Source of the DNA: Kluyveromyces lactis
Taxonomy: Eukaryota > Ascomycota > Saccharomycetes > Saccharomycetales > Saccharomycetaceae
DNA: 64,000 nt
Assembly: GCF_000002515.2 (NCBI RefSeq)
Contig: NC_006039.1
Location: 1 to 64,000, forward strand
Direction of reading: 5' to 3'
How positions within the stretch are numbered: position 1 is the stretch's first letter; each line of letters begins with the position of its first letter. Shown here in pieces: positions 42,069 through 50,669 of the stretch. A program made the position numbers and the translations under genes. Below the pieces are notes generated by a model, which searched no databases, was not told the DNA's origin, and was given only the letters and a program-made list of their open reading frames with translations.

Positions 42069-44207
42069 ATGCGTAACGTATTAGCCAACTTGCGTTTTAA
42101 GTCAGCTACTTCGTTAGTTGTTATACCGACGTTAGCGTTTGCCAGTTTCCAATTTAACGCTATAAGGAGCATAATGACGAAAACTGATTTTGTTGTTCCA
42201 CAAGCCGCTCCATCCTGGAACTATACTACGGAAGAGCTTTTGAAACAGACTCATGAGGCAATTGATTCTTCAAACGAACTATTGGATAGTTTGGAATCTA
42301 TTTCCAACCCTTCAGTGGAGAACTTTGTAACGCCGTATCTACATCATGAAAACACAATCTCCCCTCTTTTTAACCAGCTGACATTTTTACAACATGTGTC
42401 TTCTGACAAAGAATTGAGAGATACGTCAACAAAGGTGACAGAACTGATTGAAAACTTTGGAATTGAATCTTCCTTGAGGTTCAAGCTTTTCAGGCAGTTT
42501 GACATAGTGTGGAACCAATTGAAGGACGACGCTCAATTCAAAAAGGACCATTTTGAGATCTATAAGTTTGTAGAGAAATGTCATAAGGACTTTTTGAGAT
42601 CTGGGTTGAACTTACCTGAAGAACAAAGAGATAAGGTCAAAGAAATCAAGAAAAAGATATCGAATAACTCCTTGCAATTTTCGAAGAATTTGGGTGAACA
42701 AAATGAATTCATAACATTCACAAAAGAAGAACTTATTGGGGTGTCTGAAAACGTGATGAAACAATTCGAGACAGTTGACGAGGATGGTATCACAAAATAT
42801 AAGGTCACATTCAAGTACCCCGATATTTTCCCGGTGCTAAAGTCTGCTAAGAATGCTGAGACCAGGAAGAGAGCCTTCATTGGTGATCAAAACAAAGTAC
42901 CACAAAATGAGGCCTTGTTTCTGGAAACTTTGCAGTTAAGAAATGATTTGGCTGAGCTTCTTAACTACGACTCGTATGCAGATTATAACCTTGACATTAA
43001 AATGGCGAAGAAGGAGGAGGCTGTCTTGACATTTTTGAATGACTTGAAGAATAAGTTGAAACCATTAGGTGAAAAGGAACTTACAAAATTGAAAAATTTG
43101 AAGGAAGAGGAATGTAAAGAGCTAAATACTCCATACGATAGAAGATACTATATTTGGGATAATCGTTACTATGATAATCAATACTTGAAGAAAAACTTCC
43201 AAATCGACGAGGAAAAAATTGCAGAATATTTCCCATTAGAATCCACTATTAAGGGTATGCTACAAATCTACGAGACGGTTTTGAAATTAAAATTCATTGA
43301 GGAGGACAATGGGGACACATGGCATCCAGATGTAAAAAAGCTTTCCGTGTGGAAGATGGACGATAACTTTCCATCATTTGTAGGCTGGATTTACTTCGAT
43401 TTACATCCAAGAGAAGGAAAATACGGACATGCCGCCAATTTCGGAATCAGTTCTTCCTTCCTCAAATCTGACGGGTCTAGGTCTTACCCTGTAACTGCTC
43501 TAGTGTGCAACTTCTCGAAGCCAACCAAAGATAAACCAGCTCTATTAAAACATAGCGAATTGACAACTTTCTTCCATGAACTAGGTCACGGTATTCACGA
43601 TCTTGTGGGGGGAAACGATATTGGTAGGTTTAATGGACCAAGTGCAACTCCATGGGATTTCGTGGAAGCTCCATCTCAAATGTTAGAATTCTGGACCTGG
43701 AATAAAAAAGAACTTAAATCCTTATCCAAACATTATCAAACAGAAGAGAAGATCCCGGACTCTCTTTTAGACTCTTTAGTCCGTACAAAGCATATCAATG
43801 GTGCTCTCTTTGCGTTAAGGCAATTGCATTTTGGTTTATTTGACATGAAAGTTCACACTACTAAAGACATCTCTAAGTTAAACGTCACTGAATTATGGAA
43901 TTCTTTAAGAGAAGAGATTTGCCTAATTGATAATGGGGATATTCAAACGAAGGGTTTCAATTCTTTCGGACATATAATGTCTGATTCTTACTCCGCTGGG
44001 TACTATGGATACATGTGGGCGGATGTTTTTGCGTCAGATATGTACTATACCAAATTTTTGGAGGACCCGTTGAATAGCGATGTGGGCGTTCAGTACAGGG
44101 ATATAATCTTGGCACGCGGCGGGCTATACGAAATCGAAGATAATCTCACGGAATTTTTGGGCAGAAAGCCAAACAACAAAGCATTCTTAAAGGAATTAGG
44201 TTTGTAA
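42069..44207 (+). CDS. PRD1: Saccharolysin-type zinc oligopeptidase (M3 family)
   Basis: The 712-residue protein has the same length as S. cerevisiae Prd1. The zinc site is FFHELGHGIHD, with H503, E504 and H507 of HExxH, and the third ligand in the ETPSQ-like segment (VEAPSQMLEFW). The substrate-gating region near the C-terminus (HIMSDSYSAGYYGYMWADVF) matches thimet-type peptidases. The N-terminal 40 residues (MRNVLANLRFKSATSLV) could be a mitochondrial presequence, with Met36 giving a cytosolic form (inference). It degrades peptides of about 5-17 residues in cytosol or intermembrane space. Confidence 0.95.
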   Translation: MRNVLANLRFKSATSLVVIPTLAFASFQFNAIRSIMTKTDFVVPQAAPSWNYTTEELLKQTHEAIDSSNELLDSLESISNPSVENFVTPYLHHENTISPLFNQLTFLQHVSSDKELRDTSTKVTELIENFGIESSLRFKLFRQFDIVWNQLKDDAQFKKDHFEIYKFVEKCHKDFLRSGLNLPEEQRDKVKEIKKKISNNSLQFSKNLGEQNEFITFTKEELIGVSENVMKQFETVDEDGITKYKVTFKYPDIFPVLKSAKNAETRKRAFIGDQNKVPQNEALFLETLQLRNDLAELLNYDSYADYNLDIKMAKKEEAVLTFLNDLKNKLKPLGEKELTKLKNLKEEECKELNTPYDRRYYIWDNRYYDNQYLKKNFQIDEEKIAEYFPLESTIKGMLQIYETVLKLKFIEEDNGDTWHPDVKKLSVWKMDDNFPSFVGWIYFDLHPREGKYGHAANFGISSSFLKSDGSRSYPVTALVCNFSKPTKDKPALLKHSELTTFFHELGHGIHDLVGGNDIGRFNGPSATPWDFVEAPSQMLEFWTWNKKELKSLSKHYQTEEKIPDSLLDSLVRTKHINGALFALRQLHFGLFDMKVHTTKDISKLNVTELWNSLREEICLIDNGDIQTKGFNSFGHIMSDSYSAGYYGYMWADVFASDMYYTKFLEDPLNSDVGVQYRDIILARGGLYEIEDNLTEFLGRKPNNKAFLKELGL

Positions 44208-44219
44208 AGTTCCATACAT

Positions 44220-44804
44220 TTATAGGCTAATTTGATAGCTACTCGATACAAACTTCAAAACTGTTGCCGCACTTGAAATCAACTCAAGTGCCCTTTTAAA
44301 TTTCAACGAGAGATTAATCTTGAATATGTCTATAGAGACGATGATCATATACAGTAAATCCTGTAGCAGATCCATGCATAAAGACCTAATCTTTAGGCTC
44401 AATTGGTTGCTCTCGGCCAGAATTTTTTCCTTGACCAGCTTTTTAAAGCCTGGGGAGTATGTTGAGGCAATATTCATACATTCTTTTCGAAGTTTTAATT
44501 TCAGCCTAATCAGCGTATATAATCGAGTCAATGATCGTCTTATCGAAAGAAGAAGGCTCACCAACCATACTTTCGAGCCAATGTCCCCTTTATTTAACTT
44601 TTGATATAAGAAATTGGTATCGCTTATTATTCCAAAGCTTCGTAGTAGGTACAAATCATCGAAAAATGAAGAAACAGAGGTCAAGCTATCTATTAGCAAA
44701 TCTTCAAGTGAATTTGAAGGGGCATCTTCGTTGGCAATTAATGATTTTATAGTCTTAGTTGCATCAAGCAACTTTTCTGTGTCGTCCTCCTTATCCCCAC
44801 ACAT
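44220..44804 (-). CDS. PEX34: Peroxisomal membrane protein Pex34-like
   Basis: From ATG 44804 it encodes 194 residues (the longer frame starts at GTG). The protein is helical with amphipathic stretches like Pex11-family members (WLVSLLLSIRRSLTRLYTLI, DLLQDLLYMIIVSIDIFKIN). It lies tail to tail with PRD1, 12 bp between stops, the same arrangement as YCL057W/YCL056C. Pex34 cooperates with Pex11 proteins in controlling peroxisome number. Sequence divergence is high and the name rests mainly on order and topology. Confidence 0.75.
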   Translation of the reverse strand: MCGDKEDDTEKLLDATKTIKSLIANEDAPSNSLEDLLIDSLTSVSSFFDDLYLLRSFGIISDTNFLYQKLNKGDIGSKVWLVSLLLSIRRSLTRLYTLIRLKLKLRKECMNIASTYSPGFKKLVKEKILAESNQLSLKIRSLCMDLLQDLLYMIIVSIDIFKINLSLKFKRALELISSAATVLKFVSSSYQISL

Positions 44805-46561
44805 TTTTTGATTATACCTCACAATGGACCTTCCGATTCAATGTTATTGAGCTGAATTGGTCTAACGTTTAGATCAGTTGATAGAGGTGTGACTGCATTG
44901 TTATCGTCTCCTTCATTTTTTTTTTTTAGATGTTCTTTTTGAGCTCTATTATGACATTGAATCATCAATTAACAATTCAATAGGAATTTTTTCTAATGTT
45001 CACGTGAAAGAAAAAATAATAACATTGCAGCCATCTGGTGGACTGTCCGAACGATAATATTTTTAGATCACGAAAGTTATAACCAGAGTAATAGTGTGGA
45101 GTACTATCAAGAAGTTCCCAATCAATACACTAACTCTTATAAAATAAAATTATCAGGTGTTACCGAACTAAACACATGTACATAACGATACCTAGGCAGA
45201 ACAGCCATCTCTTAACACGTTTCGGCTATAAAATAACAGATAAGTGAAACAACTGTCACCAGGAAAATCACGTGACAACCATCATGGCAGAAAAAACTAC
45301 CTCAACTGATATCTCGTACTCATTGGAGACCCGTCCAATCATTCACATATCTCCAGAAAGCAACTTTTTGGAAAGTTTTGCTCTTCCATTTTCTACTTAT
45401 CTTCTAGTCATGTCACCAACACAACAGAGTACAGAAGAATCAAGCAACTATAATTACCCGGTCTGTCCGGACAAAGTTGCTGTGTTACTCCCATGTGTTT
45501 TTTGGACCAAAATAAGAGAAAAACCTGCTAACAACCAAATTTTATATCGATATACGATCATGATTGGCATCACTATGTACCTACTGGCGAGGCCTACCCT
45601 ATGGTACTATTTTCATTGTAGTTACATCACAAAGAATGTAGTTTTCTCTGTATTTGTTCTCTATGATCCTCGCCACCACGGGCGTCCTTTTTGCCACCTG
45701 TCCCAATTTTCATCTCCCTTTTTGTATTACCCTCTCTAAATTTCTCCTTTGGACCAATCATATCGCAGTATCACCTCTTCATTTTGTGAACAGATTGTTT
45801 AGTTTCAGATTGTCCGCCTTTTTTCTGCCTTGTCCTAACCACATTTTCAAAAAAATAATTTCTTCTAATTGCTTCTTGTTCATAATTTCTCCCAGAAATT
45901 TTTTTGGGGGCCGTTTTTTTTATCAAAATTTCTATTTTTTAATTAGTATATTACTACCCATCTATTTTCCTCAAGATTTCTCTCCCGTTCAGTTTCCATT
46001 TCACTTTTTTTTTTTCCCGATTAGTTTCAAAACCCTCAGGACGGTGTGAAATCAAAGATATTACCCGGACTGATCACGTGAGACAAGTCCTTTTTTATTT
46101 TTCTCTCATTCTTAGGAACTCTCTGGCATTGGAATACTGACATTACTTGTGTGAGTATATTATCCTGTTGCAGAAATATACTTAGAAGACACTTTAGCCG
46201 CTTGCTTCATTTGCTGCGCTGGTTATAACTTATAGACCCAAGTCAAATCTGTTTTTTCTTTTGGATTTTTCTGATCAATCAACTTTATTGCTTTACTCTT
46301 CCAATAGTCTGACTATCTTTCAATTAGTCAAACATTACTAGGAAAAACCTCTTAAGGTAAATTATCTTCGTGAAACAGTTTTCTGCTTTTTTGAGTTTAT
46401 CCTCGATTTTCCAATAAGTCATTTCTGCTTTCTCGTTAAAACCTTGTATTTGCGGTTAGCTGATTTTTTACTCTTCAAAGTAAACTTTACTTTTTATTTC
46501 TTTATCATCCCTTTTATTACCAATTTGACACATTTCGTTTCTATTTTTTACCTTCTCAATT
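44805..46561. other. Long upstream region with three CACGTG sites and a pyrimidine tract
   Basis: These 1.76 kb precede the gene at 46562. CACGTG occurs at 45001-45006, 45269-45274 and 46075-46080, and TTACCCG (Reb1-type) at 45454-45460 and 46061-46067. The top strand from about 45690 to 46560 is strongly T/C-rich. A frame of 151 codons from ATG 45284 to 45739 is the only coding candidate. The layout suggests a long, multi-site promoter and leader for the downstream gene. Confidence 0.5.
45284..45739 (+). CDS. Doubtful frame within the long promoter region
   Basis: This encodes 151 residues from ATG 45284. The first half (MAEKTTSTDISYSLETRP) is plausible protein, the second half is tyrosine/phenylalanine-rich and drifts into the pyrimidine tract. 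No domain is recognised. It may be a small species-specific gene, an upstream frame of the next transcript, or chance. Confidence 0.2.
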   Translation: MAEKTTSTDISYSLETRPIIHISPESNFLESFALPFSTYLLVMSPTQQSTEESSNYNYPVCPDKVAVLLPCVFWTKIREKPANNQILYRYTIMIGITMYLLARPTLWYYFHCSYITKNVVFSVFVLYDPRHHGRPFCHLSQFSSPFLYYPL

Positions 46562-47566
46562 ATGGCTCTTACAGGAAAGCGTTCTCATATATTACTATTA
46601 AGTGATAGAAACAACAATAAAGATAATACAACCAGGAATAACAATCCAGAAGGATCTGGTGGTACACATAATGCACCATTCATTTTGCAACAAAAACGAG
46701 CCAAATTAAATGGTGGTCGTTACAAAGTCACTGCTGAATATTCTAGCCCTGTAGATTCCGAAGATGATTGCAATGATACCGGCTATTCTTCTATCGATTT
46801 CGATTCAGTAGTGCATCCTTCAAGGAAGGCTAATCTTCACTTTCCAAACCCCAGAGCATTAGCCGAAATAGTCAATTGCCCGGCATCATGCAGTGATGCA
46901 TTTACGTTGAATTCCAAACTTGATATCAAGAATGCAGCCAGTACCGTCAATGATACCTCAGACTTTTCTACTGTAAACAGTGATAACACTGGTGTGGAGA
47001 AGGAGTCAACTGATCCAAATATGTTTTCCAGTACTGCATCCACTGCAAATTATTTAACAACGTCAATCCCAAGACCTTTGTCGAGACATTCTTCGTGTGT
47101 TGTTCCTCAGTCTGATCTGCTGGCAAGAGAACGTTGTTTCGATTACATTGTCCAATCCATTGATGAAGTTTGGGCAAGATATTGCGACACGACGTCTTCA
47201 GCTGAGAATCAACTTTACCCATATGGATATGTCTCCCCTGTATCAGATTCTGAAACTTCCGGCAGTGAAAGCGATTCGGGTTATAAATCTAGTACGGACG
47301 CCGAAACTGACTGCGAATATCGTAAGGTTTCTAATCTGCCTGATTCAAAAGAACTACAATCACTAAAAGATCGTTTAACTAAGGCTAAGCATTCTTTGGA
47401 ACAGACCGTGGATTCGGTGCAATTTCAAGATTGTGTTCTATTTTGGAATCGGTGGGACATGATCAAATACAATGCTGTTGAAATGATGGAAGAAGAGGAT
47501 GATGATGAGTTGGTAGAATCGGTTATAGAGGAGTTAGAAGAAGGAAGATGGTATAACGAATCGTGA
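46562..47566 (+). CDS. Conserved-looking acidic protein of unknown function
   Basis: This 334-residue protein has a low-complexity N-terminal half rich in Ser/Thr/Asn with a short basic KRSHILLL start. A compact segment follows at about residues 187-215 (ARERCFDYIVQSIDEVWARY), looking like a conserved core helix, then a serine/acidic stretch (VSDSETSGSESDSGYKSSTD). A second helix follows (LQSLKDRLTKAKHSLEQTVD) with FWNRWDMIKYNAVEMMEEED, and then an acidic tail. This reads as a fungal regulatory or nuclear protein, but I cannot give a name with confidence. It sits between PEX34 and KAR4, where S. cerevisiae chromosome III has none. The very long, motif-rich upstream region suggests tight transcriptional control. 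Confidence 0.75.
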   Translation: MALTGKRSHILLLSDRNNNKDNTTRNNNPEGSGGTHNAPFILQQKRAKLNGGRYKVTAEYSSPVDSEDDCNDTGYSSIDFDSVVHPSRKANLHFPNPRALAEIVNCPASCSDAFTLNSKLDIKNAASTVNDTSDFSTVNSDNTGVEKESTDPNMFSSTASTANYLTTSIPRPLSRHSSCVVPQSDLLARERCFDYIVQSIDEVWARYCDTTSSAENQLYPYGYVSPVSDSETSGSESDSGYKSSTDAETDCEYRKVSNLPDSKELQSLKDRLTKAKHSLEQTVDSVQFQDCVLFWNRWDMIKYNAVEMMEEEDDDELVESVIEELEEGRWYNES

Positions 47567-47902
47567 ACTAAAGCCACTTCTTTCTGCTTAACGCTAACGC
47601 ATGTTATTTCTGACCGTATGCAAGTTCATCTGTCAATGGGTGAATATAACTTTACCTTTCCAAAATTTTTTCGTGTTTGTCATCAGCTGTATTTTTTTCA
47701 CTTCATTATGGGAACACTTTTGTTCAATGGGGAACTTTTCTATTCAATTCACTAGAAAAAAAATCATTATATCATATTTTTATTTACAACTTGGTTTTGA
47801 TTTATCATCTACTTGTCTTATATAAAGATATACTTTTACCTGCATCATTTATTTTTTCGGCTTAATTACAATCGAGTTTCCAAGCGTGTGCCCTTGAGGT
47901 TC
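47567..47902. other. Convergent 3' region
   Basis: These 336 AT-rich bases contain the 3' ends of two converging genes. No gene is seen. Confidence 0.5.
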
Positions 47903-49039
47903 CTAAACAATATACTGCATCCCACTTGTGAGTGCTAAAAGTTTTAATGTACCATATAGGGACCCTATGTACTTAATCTCGATAGACTCTGCAAGATTTG
48001 CTGAAACTGACCGTGGAATTACAGTTTGAAGATCATCATTCCACAAAGCTACAATTCTTCCACCGCTATATTCAAAAATCCTCACTACTAATTGATAAGC
48101 CAATTCTTTTGCCGCTTTATTAAAGTCAGAATTTAAACGCTGAAAGACTGCCCAAAAAAGTGAGTTTTCACTAAAAGTATACCACATAGAACTCAATTTC
48201 AATGACCTCAGGTGGTTAGGCAAAGGAACTGCGGAAATATTCAAATCAATTAATAGCTCCTGAAGAAGAAGTATGTTTTCCATCTTTGGCACAATGGCGT
48301 CGCATTGTTCTAAAAACAAAAGTGTTATAAATCTGCTATCACCTGATATTAAGTATCCAATAAAAGTCAATGTTCTATGATATAATGTCCCATCCAAATC
48401 CTGGATTATTTTCCCAACAATCTCAGTGGTATCTGAAAAAACTTGAAATATCACAGCGAATACCTCTTTGAGATCTCTGGTGGTATTATATTCTGTAATT
48501 AATCGCAATAGTGCTATCATTTCATGATCGCTAACTTCTCGAAGCATCGAACAGCAAACGTTCACAAATGTCAAAAACATATCATCATCTAATGTATCCC
48601 ATAAACTTACCAAAAATTGTTCTTGCAAAATTACACCTGCACTGAATGACTTTGGTACTTTCAGGAAAAATTTTGGTAACCATATCTTGTTGAACTCAAA
48701 CCTACTCGAAACAGTTTTATAAACTATCTCTTGCATAATTGATCTGCTTTCTGGGTCAAAAGGACCCTTGCTTTTTGTTTCGATATCATGCAAATACTGG
48801 AACACAGGGTTTTCACCACCGTTCTGCACAACTACTGCTTCCAAAAAAGCTTCTGATTTTAGAATAGTATCATTGATAACTTGGATTTCTCGAAGTACAT
48901 TCAAATCTATGACTAAGTTTTCAGTGTACCGTCCAACGTTTTCTAAAAGATCATTAGACTTTTTAGATAGATCTTTTTCCCCAGAAGAGATACTATATAA
49001 CATGCCAATCTCACTATCGACTGCGTGTATCGTGTGCAT
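47903..49039 (-). CDS. Conserved-looking helical protein, 5' end possibly in another frame
   Basis: The frame from ATG 49039 gives 378 residues with a helical-repeat (ARM/HEAT-like) look: VNVCCSMLREVSDHEMIALL, RTLTFIGYLISGDSRFITLL, NILLLQELLIDLNISAVPLP, AAKELAYQLVVRIFEYSGGR. I do not recognise the family. Directly upstream, in the next frame and overlapping, lies a 58-codon ATG-started frame (49014-49190) that reads as a plausible N-terminus (MSSLLVQQTLGITADLNFLS). A +1 shift between them would join the two, so the true gene may begin at 49190. It lies divergent from KAR4 and is not in the S. cerevisiae chromosome III order. Confidence 0.7.
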   Translation of the reverse strand: MHTIHAVDSEIGMLYSISSGEKDLSKKSNDLLENVGRYTENLVIDLNVLREIQVINDTILKSEAFLEAVVVQNGGENPVFQYLHDIETKSKGPFDPESRSIMQEIVYKTVSSRFEFNKIWLPKFFLKVPKSFSAGVILQEQFLVSLWDTLDDDMFLTFVNVCCSMLREVSDHEMIALLRLITEYNTTRDLKEVFAVIFQVFSDTTEIVGKIIQDLDGTLYHRTLTFIGYLISGDSRFITLLFLEQCDAIVPKMENILLLQELLIDLNISAVPLPNHLRSLKLSSMWYTFSENSLFWAVFQRLNSDFNKAAKELAYQLVVRIFEYSGGRIVALWNDDLQTVIPRSVSANLAESIEIKYIGSLYGTLKLLALTSGMQYIV

Positions 49040-49190
49040 GCTCTATATTTTTGAAGATAATACGTTCTCGAACAGGAAATATCAAATGCTGTAATTCAAA
49101 ACACAGGTCAAACCCAAACCAAACATTTTGTGACAGGAAATTCAAATCTGCTGTTATTCCTAGTGTCTGTTGAACCAAAAGGCTTGACAT
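49014..49190 (-). other. Upstream overlapping frame, candidate N-terminus joined by +1 frameshift
   Basis: This 58-codon frame from ATG 49190 ends ..AGT CGA TAG; skipping the T after CGA would continue in the frame of the 378-residue protein at AGT GAG. The overlap with the downstream ATG (49039) is 26 bp. Possible readings are a programmed +1 frameshift (rare CGA codon before a stop), a single-base sequencing error or true mutation, or an upstream frame with its own role. Confidence 0.4.
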
Positions 49191-49267
49191 AAACCTGCGA
49201 CAGCGAAGAAAATAATTTTTTTCTTTTTTTGTTTTGACGCTTCTTTTTGTCACTGATAGTTTCAGAT

Positions 49268-49455
49268 TGAAACTTTCATTCTAACGGAAAACGCGAACAT
49301 ATGTCAAGAATGAAAATCCTTTATAAACGGCGGCAAAATATTCTTATGAGTAACAATTAAAAGACACATTTCTAGTGCTAGTACAAGGCATCATCTGCTA
49401 AAACCCAATTTCACACAGTAGTATTTATACTCATATGGAAAGCACTTTTGTTTCA
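49268..49455. promoter_or_regulatory. Pheromone-response elements upstream of KAR4
   Basis: TGAAAC at 49268-49273 and inverted GTTTCA at 49450-49455 are Ste12-type pheromone-response cores within 250 bp of the KAR4 ATG. KAR4 is pheromone-induced in S. cerevisiae and has PREs in its promoter. Confidence 0.6.
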
Positions 49456-49511
49456 AGTATACACTTATTTCTAGTACTTTTCTCAGGATAAAACTATAAC
49501 TGGCTGCTGAA

Positions 49512-50483
49512 ATGTCGGCGGTTTTAGAGGAAATATATCAGAAAAAGGGGAATTCGAGTAAGAGCGTAGCGAGAGAACATGTCACACTTAGGCCTGCAAA
49601 TGAGTTTCACACGAATGATCATTCAAATAACTATATACATACTGGATCGCTTCCCCAAACCCACGTAAGAAACATTGAGAATACTGTTGATGGATATCCG
49701 AAGTTGCAGAGGCTATTTAGCCTGAAGGAAAGGCAGGTAATGCAGTTTAATACAAAACCATTTGGTTGCAAGGTAGAGCTTGATGAAATAGTTCCCACAT
49801 TAAATGATTGGGTACAAAAAGATGGTTTAACTTTCGATGTTGTCATGATTGGTTGCTTGACTGATAATCAATTTATCTATCCCCTTTTAACTCAGTTACC
49901 GATACATAAATTGATATCAAAGCCAGGGTTTTTATTTGTATGGGGAAGTGCACAGAAGATCAATGAGCTTTCAAGACTTTTGAACAACGAAATATGGGCA
50001 AAAAAGTTTCGCAGAAGTGAGGAGTTGGTTTTCGTCCCTGTCAACAAGAATTCACCATTTTACCCCGGATTAGAAGCAGACGACGAGTCACTTTTTGAAA
50101 AGATGCAATGGCATTGTTGGATGTGTATCACAGGAACAGTAAGAAGAGCCACGGATGGCCATCTCATACATTGCAACATTGATACCGATTTAGCAATCGA
50201 ATCAAAAAATAGTAAAGTTGGGGCAATTCCGAATCAATTGTACAAGGTAGCAGAGAATTTTAGCACCGCTACAAGGAGACTTCATATCGTTCCCGCCAGA
50301 ACAGGAAGTGAAACACCAATCCGGATGAGACCTGGTTGGGTTATCATGGGTCCAGATGTACTGCTAGACAACTTCAACGCTATGGAATATAAAAATGAGG
50401 TTGGAAGAGTTGGATCGAACCTGCCAAAAGATCCCTCCATAGAGTCATTAAGACCAAAATCTCCAATATCTATTAAAAATTGA
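49512..50483 (+). CDS. KAR4: Karyogamy regulator Kar4 (METTL14-like, MT-A70 family)
   Basis: The 323-residue protein matches the MT-A70 methyltransferase fold. The catalytic DPPW position is replaced (FDVVMIGCLTDNQ), as in Kar4 and METTL14, which act as non-catalytic partners. The core has FLFVWGSAQKINELSRLL and EKMQWHCWMCITGTVRR. Kar4 works with Ste12 to induce karyogamy genes during mating and is a subunit of the yeast mRNA m6A methyltransferase complex used in meiosis. A second ATG within the frame allows the pheromone-type shorter form. Gene order (PEX34..KAR4, SPB1) matches S. cerevisiae. Confidence 0.93.
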   Translation: MSAVLEEIYQKKGNSSKSVAREHVTLRPANEFHTNDHSNNYIHTGSLPQTHVRNIENTVDGYPKLQRLFSLKERQVMQFNTKPFGCKVELDEIVPTLNDWVQKDGLTFDVVMIGCLTDNQFIYPLLTQLPIHKLISKPGFLFVWGSAQKINELSRLLNNEIWAKKFRRSEELVFVPVNKNSPFYPGLEADDESLFEKMQWHCWMCITGTVRRATDGHLIHCNIDTDLAIESKNSKVGAIPNQLYKVAENFSTATRRLHIVPARTGSETPIRMRPGWVIMGPDVLLDNFNAMEYKNEVGRVGSNLPKDPSIESLRPKSPISIKN

Positions 50484-50669
50484 TGGTATATATAAGCTTG
50501 TAATTTCTAATTTGCATTCAGAAGGGCTAAGGTCTTGATTTGAACGAGGCATACGATATGTGTCATGTGTTTTATGTCTAGTCACTGTGGTCATTATCAA
50601 TACAATCTCCATTCCCAAAATCGGCCGGTTATTTTGAATGAATAAAAACATCAGTTAAAGGCATTTTAT

